A DNA stretch of 64,000 nucleotides, taken from contig CAVVIT010000007.1 of the NCBI GenBank assembly GCA_963748405.1, positions 186,001-250,000 of the forward strand, given 5' to 3'. A model generated the notes under the pieces. It was not told where the DNA came from. It searched no databases and was given only the letters and a program-made list of their open reading frames with translations. The position numbers and the translations under genes are program-made. This document shows, piece after piece, positions 35,501 through 43,504 of this stretch. Origin of the DNA: Fen-1273 sp963748405. Lineage in GTDB: Bacteria > Bacteroidota > Ignavibacteria > UBA10030 > UBA6906. Every line of letters begins with the position of its first letter. Positions within the stretch are counted from its first letter, which is position 1.

Positions 35501-36098
35501 GATCTGCGCGATCAAAGTCGATGACGGCGATACCGTGATCGCGGTAAGGTGCGGCGGGACTCCCTACAGGGACAAGAAGGGACTTCTCTGGGGGCCGTAC
35601 GAGCCTTCGGTGCAGATCGGGAGCGACGTGGTCGACCAGGTAAGGGAAGGGACACCCCTGCTGATTCTCTCGGAAGGAGAAGGGGCGACGACGTCGTATG
35701 CAACGACGCTCGAGAGGCTGGGCGTCCTGAAGTACGGGGGATACGTCGGGGAAGCCCGCGCCTCGTGGATGGGCTCCTGGTATTTCGTCAGAAATCATCC
35801 CGTCTTCGAGGGACTTCCCGTCGACTGCGCGATGGGAAGCACGTACCAGGTAGGCGTCGAGAATTCCGGTGGGGTGATCGTGGACGGTCCCGGCGTGGAC
35901 GTTTTCGTCGGCTATTCGCGCGATCACGACCGGAGCATCGGTGCCGGAAGTTTCACGGCGTCTCTCGGAAAGGGGAAGATACTCTTCCACTGCATCCCCG
36001 GCGTGGTCTCTGAACTCAACACGCCCGGAGCGGCGGGGATGCACCCGGTGATGCTGCGCCGGCTCATCGCGAACTCGCTCCATTATCTCGCGCAATAA
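32523..36098 (+). CDS. Secreted GH2-family glycosidase with malectin-like and amidotransferase-like domains
   Basis: 1191 residues from a TTG with a GGGAGG site, overlapping the mannosidase end by 17 bases; a GTG at 32559 is an alternative. A signal peptide (ALAFVLVASGIFPRAASSQ) follows. Jelly-roll and immunoglobulin-like domains (WWVRDVIVPASAAGKKAVLF, WNRKLVGYH) precede the TIM barrel, with acid/base Glu503 (YSLQNEIHP) and a likely nucleophile Glu602 (VVWGEM). Around 870-1010 lies a malectin-type domain (PENFDYMFSGFRGRSLRVTL, FAEIV, VFDVALNGT). The last 170 residues resemble a ThuA/GATase-like fold (TPLLILSEGEG, NHPVFEGLP). Exact specificity (galactosidase, mannosidase or glucuronidase) is open. 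A periplasmic or outer location is inferred. Confidence 0.85.
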   Translation: MSKNISRTAGLSVGVIRALAFVLVASGIFPRAASSQMEIPVPDTGWKLWLDRSARWEDDSLWLPADVDLRRIPVNPPTNGWRVLESGELPTVTLPTTVEEHFWGVNGLRPYRGGEYVYESEDSVVRNGTYAGVSWWVRDVIVPASAAGKKAVLFVRGARLRAEVYWNRKLVGYHIIGETSFTCDVSAAIRPGWSNQVAIRITNPGGRLDWADTDLMTWGKQAFHKSHGFGGLDRGIRLVLHGPLWCTDVHVLNTPRPDSVSAFCTAKNSTGTALDAVVRFDVLDPAAGDSICGSSRLSARIPSGASLSVSSPVVARFAKPWTLADPRLYTLRASIEARAGKRQLADRCAVTFGFRWFEPSGVGDHAVLRLNGTRIRLLSAISWGFWGMNGLWPTPALAEREVKDAKAFGMNCLQFHRNVGKPEVLDAQDRLGLFRYMEPGGGQTALGTAFSLYAPSPAAPPDVSGSGGEPVSFAERYMEEKIVRMVRDERSHPSLIMYSLQNEIHPDLRNPRIFHLLRRVHREDPSRIVVLKSGFPEVRPVNQAWMKPYDDSVYCDRGDGSSGWWDAHTVGGPGVWKDAMYRGPEDFTHRSTNAGEIVVWGEMLGSASPDNHAAMVREIESRGGASYDLADHREILAAYERFIDRWGFRGAFPSAEALFTSVGNRSYDFWGRVIETARLSEENDFLVMSGWESTAIENHSGLVDNLRNFKGDPALLGRRTAPLRPVIKTASNVVARGSSVAAWLYLLNESHASHGSWMNVSLAGPSGEASLIGTYPVPRYREGTFVYRVADSVRVGPFPAAGKYSLDADVIGGTGGSWAEDILVVDTASPGKLPRRVGIITIFPSLMNPFQPLPGVRVEPYRKGERYDLILAANRFVTPPAASVEPKREIRGTDDPELYRSMHYGMPENFDYMFSGFRGRSLRVTLKFAEIVRDAPGIRVFDVALNGTTVLKDFDVFTAAGGKNIAFDTSFVVDGSAGVLRITVPRVASGSARICAIKVDDGDTVIAVRCGGTPYRDKKGLLWGPYEPSVQIGSDVVDQVREGTPLLILSEGEGATTSYATTLERLGVLKYGGYVGEARASWMGSWYFVRNHPVFEGLPVDCAMGSTYQVGVENSGGVIVDGPGVDVFVGYSRDHDRSIGAGSFTASLGKGKILFHCIPGVVSELNTPGAAGMHPVMLRRLIANSLHYLAQ

Positions 36099-36100
36099 AT

Positions 36101-36140
36101 TGTCACTGCGAGCGGCGCCGCAGGCGCCACGAACAACCCA
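36101..36140. repeat. Possible relic of a dispersed GTCATTGCGAG-type repeat
   Basis: The 40-base spacer between two genes begins TGTCACTGCGAGCGG and ends CGCCACGAACAACCC, with a self-complementary GGCGCC pair in the centre. This recalls the widely dispersed TGTCATTGCGAG...GACGAAGCAATC element seen between genes in many bacterial genomes. Only one copy is present here, so the call rests on recall of that pattern. Confidence 0.3.
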
Positions 36141-36150
36141 TACAAAGAAC

Positions 36151-37173
36151 ATGAACTCCCGTCACCTGATACACGACATCATCGCCCGGAAGCCCGTCCC
36201 CCGCTCCGGCTTCTGGATGGGCAATCCCCATCCCGACACGCTCCCCCTCTACTATCGCCATTTCGGCGTCGATTCGCTCGAAGAGCTGCATCTGAAACTC
36301 CGGAGCGATTTTCGCTGGATCACCCCCCAGTTCATCGACTCGACGTACGTCCACCCGCAGGGAAAAGGAATATTCGATATCTGGAAGTACAAAAAAACGC
36401 TCGGCGACCCGGGACCGCTCGCCGGCTGCACGTCGGTGGGCGAGGTGAATGACTACGACTGGCCGCGGCTTGAATACCTGGATTTCCGCGAATGCATTAC
36501 CCAGCTCAGGACCGCCTCACCGTACTACCGGGCGAGCGGATTCTGGTGCCCCTTCTTTCACGACGTCATGGACCTGTTCGGCGTCGAGCAGTTCATGATG
36601 AACCTGCACGAGCGCCCGGACGTCGTGCACGCGACGCTCGACAGGGTCTGCGGGTTTTACTACGATGCGAACGAGAAGTTTTTCCGGGAGGCGGGGGATT
36701 GCATAGAAGGGTTCTTCTTCGGGAACGATTTCGGGACGCAGAGGGATCTCCTCGTGAGCCCCGCCCAGCTTGAAAAGTTCATATTCCCCTGGTTCCGGAA
36801 GTTCACGGCACAGGCGCACAGGTTCGGCTACCAGGTGATACTCCACTCCTGCGGGTCCGTCCACAGGGTGATCGGGACGCTCATCGACGGAGGGGTCGAA
36901 TGTCTTCACCCGCTGCAGGCGCTCGCAGGGAATATGGACGCAGGGACGCTCGGGAGGGATTTCGGCGGGAAGATTGCGTTCCTGGGGGGGATCGACACGC
37001 AGGACCTGCTCGTGAACGGAACGCCGGAAGAAGTGAAGGCCGAAGTGCACCGTGTGAAATCGCTCCTCGGACCCCACCTGATCGTCAGCCCGAGCCACGA
37101 GGCCCTGCTGCCGAACATCAGGCCGGAGAACGTCGTGGCAATGGCGGAAGAAGCGATCCTGCCGTACGCCTGA
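36151..37173 (+). CDS. URO-D superfamily protein (not HemE), possible methyltransferase
   Basis: 340 residues. The ATG at 36151 is preferred since the frame upstream is the spacer repeat. The fold signature includes FHDVMDLFGVEQFMMNL, FGNDFGTQRDLLVSPAQLEK, and ILHSCGSVHRVIGTLIDGG, followed by GGIDTQDLLVNGTPEEV. The His232-x-Cys234 pair corresponds to the zinc ligands of MtaA/CmuA-type cobamide methyltransferases. The later Cys (SPGC in MtaA) is replaced by His316 (SPSH). The HemE N-terminal PxWxMRQAGR motif is missing, so haem synthesis is ruled out. Such proteins are frequent in Bacteroidota sugar loci with unknown role. It follows the GH2 gene by about 50 bases and ends convergent with the PhyH gene. 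Confidence 0.82.
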   Translation: MNSRHLIHDIIARKPVPRSGFWMGNPHPDTLPLYYRHFGVDSLEELHLKLRSDFRWITPQFIDSTYVHPQGKGIFDIWKYKKTLGDPGPLAGCTSVGEVNDYDWPRLEYLDFRECITQLRTASPYYRASGFWCPFFHDVMDLFGVEQFMMNLHERPDVVHATLDRVCGFYYDANEKFFREAGDCIEGFFFGNDFGTQRDLLVSPAQLEKFIFPWFRKFTAQAHRFGYQVILHSCGSVHRVIGTLIDGGVECLHPLQALAGNMDAGTLGRDFGGKIAFLGGIDTQDLLVNGTPEEVKAEVHRVKSLLGPHLIVSPSHEALLPNIRPENVVAMAEEAILPYA

Positions 37174-37182
37174 GCCGGGCGA

Positions 37183-38004
37183 TCAGAGCGCGCTGTCGTC
37201 CTTCGGGCGCGGGACGTTGGCCCAGTGTCCCGACCTGTCCTTCCCGCGGCAGATGATGCTTACCTTGTTCCAATCCCAGTAGGCGCGGACGTCGGGCGGG
37301 CAGTAACGGAGCGTCAGGCCGCACCTGCGGCGCGCCGACAGGTTCGGGAGCGATCCGTGTATGAGGAGGTCGGAATGCATGGAGATCTCCCCCGCCTTCA
37401 TCTCCACGTCTGCCGGAGTGCCGAAGCTCTCCGCTCCCTCGATCGTCTGCGTCAGCACGTTCGCTTCCGATGGGTCGCTTTCCCGGAACGAAAGGTGTCC
37501 CTGCGTGTGCGAGCGGGGGATGACGCGCATGCATCCGTTTTCCCTGTCCACGTCGTCGATTGCAAGCCAGACGGTGACGGTCTTTGACGGTGTGAGCGCC
37601 CAGTAGGAGCAGTCCTGGTGCCAGGCCACTCCTTTCGGGTCCCCGGGGAGCTTGCAGAAGTAATGCGTTGCCCAGCAGATGATGTCCGGCCCCACGATGT
37701 CTTCCACCAGGTCGAGTATCGTCGGCGCGGTGGCGATGTCCCAGATCGTCCGAAGCCGGTCCTGGTACCTGTCGATCGCGTAGCTCCCTTTTCCCGCGCG
37801 GATGAAATTGTCGAGGACCCGGTCCGAGCGCTCCCGGACGGTCCGTGCCTGCTCCGCGTCGAACACGCGGAACCCGGCGATGTACCCCTCTTCGTTGAAC
37901 GCGCGGATCTGCTCCGGCGTGAGTTTCTTCGGATGCGGGTTCCTCACCGGGAAGAACCGGAGCTCCCGGTTCAGCCTGGAGACTTCGATGTCGTGCTGGC
38001 TCAC
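37183..38004 (-). CDS. Phytanoyl-CoA dioxygenase (PhyH) family oxygenase
   Basis: 273 residues from a GTG at 38004, 16 bases after the upstream gene's stop with AGGAGG before it; a TTG further upstream would overlap that gene. The Fe(II)/2-oxoglutarate site is complete: His129-x-Asp131 (WHQDCSYW), distal His216 (LIHGSLPN) and Arg227 for the 2-oxoglutarate carboxylate. The core also has TVWLAIDDVDRENGCMRVIP and SHTQGHL. The family hydroxylates small organic molecules and can cause oxidative demethylation. Its place in an operon with a URO-D protein and a sugar isomerase points to an unusual sugar derivative as substrate, by inference. Confidence 0.85.
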   Translation of the reverse strand: MSQHDIEVSRLNRELRFFPVRNPHPKKLTPEQIRAFNEEGYIAGFRVFDAEQARTVRERSDRVLDNFIRAGKGSYAIDRYQDRLRTIWDIATAPTILDLVEDIVGPDIICWATHYFCKLPGDPKGVAWHQDCSYWALTPSKTVTVWLAIDDVDRENGCMRVIPRSHTQGHLSFRESDPSEANVLTQTIEGAESFGTPADVEMKAGEISMHSDLLIHGSLPNLSARRRCGLTLRYCPPDVRAYWDWNKVSIICRGKDRSGHWANVPRPKDDSAL

Positions 38005-38020
38005 GGGTGAGAGTGCCTCC

Positions 38021-39181
38021 TCAGGTGTATGTACAGTGGCGCGCCTCGTCGGCGAATGCTTCAAGGAGCGGGAGATCGGCCTCGAAGAAGTGGTCCGAAG
38101 GGGAGAGGATATACCCTCCTCCTTCGCCCGCCTCCTCGAAACACCTGCGGACCGCCCTGCGGGTCTCTTCGGGGGTGCATCCCCGGAAGAAGTGGAACTG
38201 GTCGAATCCCCCGATCATCGTCACGCTTCCGCCGATCCTCTTTTTCGCCTCGGCGAGCCTCATATCCCCCCCCATCGCGGGAGGGGTGAACGTTTCCAGT
38301 GCGTCCGGCTTCATGGCCGCCAGGCGCTCGAGGAACGGCATCATCCCTCCGCAGGTGTGGTAGACCACTTTCTGTCCCGCCTCGTGCGCCAGCGCTATCA
38401 GGGGAGAGTCGTACGGCGCCACGAATGCGTCGAATATCTTCGGCGAGATGACCGTCGACGACGCGTCCCCGCCGCCGTGCTCGACGATGTCGAACCGCGC
38501 CCCTTTCAGGGACCGGATGTACGCCGCTTTCCGGTCGCGCAGTATGGCGAGGAACGCGTGGACCCACTCCGGGTCGTCGTACGTCGCCATGATGAGGTCT
38601 TCGATCCCGAAGAGGACCGATGCGTCCTGCCAGCAACCGGGCTGTCCGTAGACGTCGAACATGGGAAAGAACCCCCGGATCATCCCGCGCTCGCCGTATG
38701 CCTCCGCCTGCCGGTTGATCTCGGCCGTGTCGCAGCGCGGCGTGGTGGCAAACTCGGCGATGATGTCGATGTCCGACTTCTCCTTCACGAGCCGCTCGGT
38801 GACCCACGAGGTGTGCTCGTTGCTCTGGAGCGTCGTCGTGAGCGTCTTTTTCGGCGTGACGAACCTGTACCGGACGGTCTCGTACTTCGGGTGGTCGACC
38901 TTCTCGTGGAATATGCGCCAGCGGTCGGACACGACGCGTCGCGCCTCGAGGTATCCCGGCTCGTGGAGCGGGTCGTAAAACTCGCCCCGGGACTCATCCG
39001 GCGCGTACGCGGCGACCCACCGGATCGGGTCGAGCCCGAACCTGTCGAAGAATTCGTCGTTGCCGGCTCCGGGTAAGAACTTCGCCAGGAACGAAGGCAT
39101 GACGTGGTGCGTCGTGACGGGGAGCCTGTCCGGGATCCCCCGCGAGAGCGTGGTCAGGAAACGCTGTTTCGGCGTCATCAT
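38021..39181 (-). CDS. URO-D superfamily protein (second, divergent copy)
   Basis: 386 residues. The ATG at 39181 overlaps the isomerase stop (ATGATGA; 39178 is an alternative ATG). The superfamily core is present: PMFDVYGQPGCWQDASVLFG, ISPKIFDAFVAPYDSPLIAL, and VVYHTCGGMMPFLERLAAM (His-x-Cys as in MtaA-like proteins), then MIGGFDQFHFFRGCTPEETR. The later zinc Cys is replaced in SPSDHFFEA. The start GIPDRLPVTTHHVMPSFLAK differs from HemE. It shares only the fold with the copy at 36151. Operon order is isomerase, URO-D, PhyH. Function is unknown; corrinoid or zinc-dependent methyl transfer is the best family-based guess. Confidence 0.8.
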   Translation of the reverse strand: MMTPKQRFLTTLSRGIPDRLPVTTHHVMPSFLAKFLPGAGNDEFFDRFGLDPIRWVAAYAPDESRGEFYDPLHEPGYLEARRVVSDRWRIFHEKVDHPKYETVRYRFVTPKKTLTTTLQSNEHTSWVTERLVKEKSDIDIIAEFATTPRCDTAEINRQAEAYGERGMIRGFFPMFDVYGQPGCWQDASVLFGIEDLIMATYDDPEWVHAFLAILRDRKAAYIRSLKGARFDIVEHGGGDASSTVISPKIFDAFVAPYDSPLIALAHEAGQKVVYHTCGGMMPFLERLAAMKPDALETFTPPAMGGDMRLAEAKKRIGGSVTMIGGFDQFHFFRGCTPEETRRAVRRCFEEAGEGGGYILSPSDHFFEADLPLLEAFADEARHCTYT

Positions 39182-39720
39182 TCGTACACGGGCATGCGTT
39201 GAATGTTTCCGTCCGTCCAGGCGTCCGACTCGTCGTGGCTTGAGGAGGAGAACTCGGAAACGATTGCCCCCTTCGCCCCTCCCTGAAACCAGTGGAGCGT
39301 GTTCGGCGGGATGGTGTACTGCTCTCCGGGGCGGAGAACGATTTCGTTCCAGACAGTGAACTTCTCTTTGTACTTTGCGGGGAGTTTGGCCTTCGGTTTC
39401 TTCGCCGGTGTCCCGACGGTGTACAGGTACACCTCGCCCCAGCGGCAGCGGAATGTTTCCTGTTTCCCGGGGTTCCGGTCGTCCCTCGGAGGATGGCGGT
39501 GCTCGGGACATGTCTGGCGCGGGAAGAGGACGAGCTCTTTCGCGCAGTAACGGTCGTTGTTCTGGTACGTGACGAGTTCCAGTCCCATGCGCGTGACGTC
39601 GCCGAGCCCGAAATCGGCGACCTCGATGTTCGCGGCCTCCTCCGGCGTGATGGCGATGTGCGCTTTCTTGAAGAATGCGAGCGTCCTGCGGCGCACGCGT
39701 TTCACCTGGGCAGCATTCAT
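39178..39720 (-). CDS. D-lyxose ketol-isomerase-like cupin (D-lyxose/D-mannose isomerase)
   Basis: 180 residues, a full-length single-domain cupin. Metal ligands His74, His76 (CPEHRHPP), Glu88 (GKQETFRCRWGEVYLYTVG) and His143 (YTIPPNTLHWFQGG) match the D-lyxose isomerase family, as does the closing SEFSSSSHDESDAWTD. Known members isomerise D-lyxose to D-xylulose and D-mannose to D-fructose. Beside an alpha-mannosidase this enzyme probably turns released mannose into fructose. It is first in a three-gene minus-strand operon divergent from the large hydrolase at 40001. Confidence 0.88.
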   Translation of the reverse strand: MNAAQVKRVRRRTLAFFKKAHIAITPEEAANIEVADFGLGDVTRMGLELVTYQNNDRYCAKELVLFPRQTCPEHRHPPRDDRNPGKQETFRCRWGEVYLYTVGTPAKKPKAKLPAKYKEKFTVWNEIVLRPGEQYTIPPNTLHWFQGGAKGAIVSEFSSSSHDESDAWTDGNIQRMPVYE

Positions 39721-39939
39721 TGCAAATGACCTTCCCTGTTGTTCTCCCGATATCGTGTGTGCATCCGGCGGATCAGAAATACAATTGCGGCGAAGTGCTC
39801 ACCCTGCTGCCCTCCACCCGGTGGCTGTTCCAGTAATAAAACCGTGTGCCACCTGAAATATACACAATTCCTGCCTCATTTCGACAGCGTCGCGCACGAC
39901 CACGGGCGCGCCTTCCGGCAATTCGCCGGCATCGCTTCC

Positions 39940-39954
39940 CTGCAAAAATTGCAG
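39940..39954. promoter_or_regulatory. Palindromic operator candidate
   Basis: CTGCAA and TTGCAG form a perfect inverted repeat around AAA. The right arm is also the predicted -35 hexamer of the promoter for the gene at 40001, so a dimeric repressor bound here would block it. The site lies in the 280-base divergent spacer between the isomerase and hydrolase operons. The rest of that spacer shows no gene. Confidence 0.5.
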
Positions 39955-39977
39955 ATGAAGGAAATTCGGTATATGTT
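39949..39977 (+). promoter_or_regulatory. Sigma-70 promoter of the secreted hydrolase gene
   Basis: TTGCAG and TATGTT are separated by 17 bases, giving a transcript start near 39984, 17 bases before the ATG at 40001. The -10 region also reads TATGTTTG, fitting the Bacteroidota TAnnTTTG box. Confidence 0.5.
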
Positions 39978-40000
39978 TGCATTGTCAACAACGACCGGAA

Positions 40001-43000
40001 ATGAAGTCCCCCTTCCTCGCCTTCAGGTGTGCGATCTTCTCTGTCTCGGTCTCATTTGTCGGTGCTCACGCTTCGGTTGTCGAACATGCGCGGGTCTCGG
40101 TCGGGTATCTGACGATCGGCGGCCGGCTCTCCCGTGAAGATAGTGCGGCCGTCGGCTGGCTCTCCGGGGAGAAGATGTTCTCTCTCAGGCTGCTCGACGT
40201 TGCCTCCGCGACGCTCGCCGGGCCGGGTGTCGATATCGTCTGGATCCACGTCCCCGACAGCGCTGCGTGGGAGGCCTGGATCCCTTACGCGGAGAAATTG
40301 CGCGCTCTGGGCGGGTTTTATCTCAGCGGAGGGCGTTTCCTCTGCACGGACTTCGGTGCGCTTGTCCCCGCACTGGCCGGGATCGAATCTGAGAAACCTG
40401 ATATCCGGCCCGTGGCGATCACCGATGACTGGCTTTTCGATCAAAAGGGGCTTCAGGGATTCCGCGGCCACCCGGTGTACGACGGGTTTTTCGGCGGAGT
40501 CTTCACGTGGGATACGGACGTTGACAACGTCGTCGACCGCGTCGGCTATTTCGGCGACAGGTACCCGCGCGAGGGGAAGGTTGTCGGCATCGAAAAATCG
40601 TACGTGGTACTTGAAAGCGACAACAAGCTCATGATCGAGTACGACGCGGGGAAGGGGAGGGGAATGTCGATCGGGGCGTTTGTTTTTTTCGCCCGGCCGA
40701 ACGCGAAGGCCCCCCATCTCCGGAAATTCATCGAAAACACGCTCGGGTACATCGCCGCGAAAGGGGCTCCCCGTGGCGCCACGTACTGGCTCAGGGCTGA
40801 AAACCGGCCCCGTGCATTCCTCGTGAAAGCTCCCCCGCTTCCGCGTCCCCGGAGCGATCTCCGCCACCTCCCCGTCAGCGGGCCGGATCTGAGTCTGGCG
40901 AATGTGCACAACGAGTTCTTTGACGTGGCCGGGCGCCGGGCGCTTGTGATGGGGAGGGAGAACGGCGGCATCGACGAGATGTGGGTCCACCCGTTCAGGG
41001 TTCTCAGGGATTTCAGGACCGGGCTTGTTTCGGGGGACAGTATCCGCTGGTTGAGCGATATCCCCGTCCAGGTCGAAATCCGGCCGGAATCCTACACGCG
41101 GATTTACGGGACGCCGGGAGGGGTTCTCAAAGAAGTGATATTCGCGTCGTACAGGCGCGCCGGCGCGGTCATTCATTACGAATGGGGAGAAGGTGCCACT
41201 CCCGCTCCCCTCATCGTGACGTGCCGCGCCGATCTCCGCTGGATGTGGCCGTATGACGAGAGGGCGCTCGGCGACGTCTACTACGGGTACGACGAGGGGC
41301 TCCACGCGCTTCAGGTGAAAGATCGGAGCGGTGATTTCTGTTGTCTCGTCGGTGCCGATGCTCCTGCGCGCGCACTTTCCGGACAGTTCAGCGGGATCCG
41401 GCTCGAATGGGGCCTCCTGAAAGGGGACTCCACGTCTGCCAACCAGGTGTTCCACGCGTCGGTTTATGACTCCGTCCCCGCCGCCGGTCTCAACATCGCC
41501 ATCGTCGGCACCGACATGGGAGAAGCGGCTGCACGCGAGGATTACCGTGCACTGTTGACCGATCCCCGCAAGGAATACACTCTTGTCGTCGATCACTACA
41601 GATCGCTTCTCGCCAATTCAGTGACCGTCGAATCTCCGTACGGAGAATTCAATTCCCTCTGGAACTGGACACTCGTGGGGGTCGACAGATTCATCGCCGA
41701 GACCCCGCGTCTCGGGACGGCGCTCCTGGCCGGGTTCTCGACGGTGGACAGGGGATGGGACGGGGCGCACAAAATCAGCGGCCGTCCCGGTTACGCCTGG
41801 TACTTCGGCCGCGACGCGGCCTGGTCCGGTTTCGCAGTCGACGATTACGGCGACTTCGCGACGGTCCGCCGGGAGCTGGAGTTCATGCAGAAATACCAGG
41901 ACATGACGGGAAAAATCTTCCACGAGTTGTCGACGTCCGGCGTCGTTCATTACGACGCATCGGACGCGACCCCCCTGTACATACTTCTCGCCGCACATTA
42001 CCTCCGTGCGTCCGGAGACAGGGAGTTCATACGCGCCTCGTGGCCGCACCTGAAGAGGGCGATGGACTTTCTGTATTCCACGGATACCGACGGCGATCTT
42101 CTCATCGAGAACACGAATGTCGGACACGGCTGGGTGGAAGGTGGGAAACTCTGGCCCGTGCATACGGAATTCTATCTCGCGGGGATATGGGGAGAGGCTC
42201 TGCAGGATGCTTCGTGGATGGCCGGGCTCCTCGGCCACAGGGACCTGTCAGCGAAATACGGCAACGACGCCCTTGCCGTGAAGAAGAAGGTCGACACCGA
42301 ATTCTGGAATCCCGAGACGAGATTCTACAACTACGGGAAGCTCAAGGACGGCTTGTACAACCCGGAGCCGACCGTCCTTCCGGCTCCCGTCATGTATTTC
42401 GGGTGGCTTGACGACAGGAAGGTGCTCCCGATCCTGAAGCGCTATGCGGGGGATGGTTTCTCCACGGACTGGGGAACGCGGATCGTGAGCGAGGAGTCGT
42501 CGCTCTTCAGTCCCGGGGGATATCACTACGGATCGGTCTGGCCTCTCTTTACCGGGTGGACCGCGCTCGCCGAATACGCATACGGGAATTCAACGCAGGC
42601 CTTCACGCACATTCTCGACAACATGCAGATCGAGCGCCACTGGGCGCACCCCTATGTCCAGGAGGTCCTCAACGGCTCTGTCTACAGGCCGGCGGGAGTT
42701 TGTCCCCACCAGTGCTGGTCGGAGACGAACATCCTCCACCCGGGAATCCACGGCCTGATCGGCTGGAGTCCCCGTGCAACCGAATACAGCGCCACGCTCG
42801 CCCCGCGGTTTCCGATCGATTGGGATCATGCCGCCGTCAGGAATCTCCGCGTCGGCGGTTCAACGCTCGACATGACGTTCGCGCGTGAAGAACATTCGCT
42901 CAAGTATCGTCTTGCGCTGACGAAAGGACGGCCGGTGAACGTCGATTTCGCACCGGAAATTCCCGAGGGAATGAGCGTCGTCGTGGTCGCCGTGAACGGC

Positions 43001-43411
43001 AGGGGTGTGAACGTCCCGGTCTCCCTCAAAAGGGGGATTCTCGCGGATCCCGTCCGGGTCGTCGTGCGTGATTCCGTGGAGATCCGCCTGACATATGCGG
43101 GCGGCGTGGGGGTGATTCCTTTCGCGCAGGCTCCCGAACCCGGCGATTCGTCGAGGGGGTTCCGGTTCCTCGGGGCCTCGCTCGACGGCACGGACTACGC
43201 CGTCGACGTCGAAGGGCGGAGCGGGGCGGCGGAGAAGTTTTCGATCATCGCTCTCGACCAGAGCGTCCTGTCGGTTTCCGATGGAACGCTCATGCACCCG
43301 GGAGAGGAGACGAGGAAGGGAGAGGCGGAAATCGGCGTGACGTTCCCTCCATCGGAGCGCCGCTGGAGCACGAAGCACGTCGTGGTCCACCTTCAGGACG
43401 TGCAGCGTTGA
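40001..43411 (+). CDS. Secreted six-hairpin glycoside hydrolase (debranching-enzyme-like) with N-terminal amidotransferase-like domain
   Basis: 1136 residues; the ATG at 40001 gives a signal peptide ending VGAHA. Residues about 35-235 resemble the flavodoxin-like ThuA/GATase fold (LRALGGFYLSGGRFLCTDF, GHPVYDGFFGG). A beta-sandwich (about 290-510) precedes an alpha/alpha six-hairpin domain like the GDE/GH63-GH133 clan: GRPGYAWYFGRDAAWSGFAV, GKIFHELSTSGVVHYDASDA, TPLYILLAAHYLRASGD, and HYGSVWPLFTGWTALAEYAY. Glu in KIFHEL and Asp in YDASDA are likely catalytic. A C-terminal beta-domain ends the protein. It probably hydrolyses alpha-glycosidic bonds outside the cytoplasm; linkage is unknown. Confidence 0.83.
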   Translation: MKSPFLAFRCAIFSVSVSFVGAHASVVEHARVSVGYLTIGGRLSREDSAAVGWLSGEKMFSLRLLDVASATLAGPGVDIVWIHVPDSAAWEAWIPYAEKLRALGGFYLSGGRFLCTDFGALVPALAGIESEKPDIRPVAITDDWLFDQKGLQGFRGHPVYDGFFGGVFTWDTDVDNVVDRVGYFGDRYPREGKVVGIEKSYVVLESDNKLMIEYDAGKGRGMSIGAFVFFARPNAKAPHLRKFIENTLGYIAAKGAPRGATYWLRAENRPRAFLVKAPPLPRPRSDLRHLPVSGPDLSLANVHNEFFDVAGRRALVMGRENGGIDEMWVHPFRVLRDFRTGLVSGDSIRWLSDIPVQVEIRPESYTRIYGTPGGVLKEVIFASYRRAGAVIHYEWGEGATPAPLIVTCRADLRWMWPYDERALGDVYYGYDEGLHALQVKDRSGDFCCLVGADAPARALSGQFSGIRLEWGLLKGDSTSANQVFHASVYDSVPAAGLNIAIVGTDMGEAAAREDYRALLTDPRKEYTLVVDHYRSLLANSVTVESPYGEFNSLWNWTLVGVDRFIAETPRLGTALLAGFSTVDRGWDGAHKISGRPGYAWYFGRDAAWSGFAVDDYGDFATVRRELEFMQKYQDMTGKIFHELSTSGVVHYDASDATPLYILLAAHYLRASGDREFIRASWPHLKRAMDFLYSTDTDGDLLIENTNVGHGWVEGGKLWPVHTEFYLAGIWGEALQDASWMAGLLGHRDLSAKYGNDALAVKKKVDTEFWNPETRFYNYGKLKDGLYNPEPTVLPAPVMYFGWLDDRKVLPILKRYAGDGFSTDWGTRIVSEESSLFSPGGYHYGSVWPLFTGWTALAEYAYGNSTQAFTHILDNMQIERHWAHPYVQEVLNGSVYRPAGVCPHQCWSETNILHPGIHGLIGWSPRATEYSATLAPRFPIDWDHAAVRNLRVGGSTLDMTFAREEHSLKYRLALTKGRPVNVDFAPEIPEGMSVVVVAVNGRGVNVPVSLKRGILADPVRVVVRDSVEIRLTYAGGVGVIPFAQAPEPGDSSRGFRFLGASLDGTDYAVDVEGRSGAAEKFSIIALDQSVLSVSDGTLMHPGEETRKGEAEIGVTFPPSERRWSTKHVVVHLQDVQR

Positions 43412-43504
43412 GCGCCGGAGGAGGAGCTTCCGGCAACGGGACCGCGAAAGCGACCACGTGTTGTCCGGATATCACGAGATACGAACTAAGAACAACGGCA
43501 ATTC

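Noticed and set aside
36151..39181. The two URO-D proteins as haem-pathway uroporphyrinogen decarboxylases
   Set aside because: Both lack the HemE N-terminal Arg-containing motif and have H-x-C pairs of the methyltransferase branch; context is sugar use.
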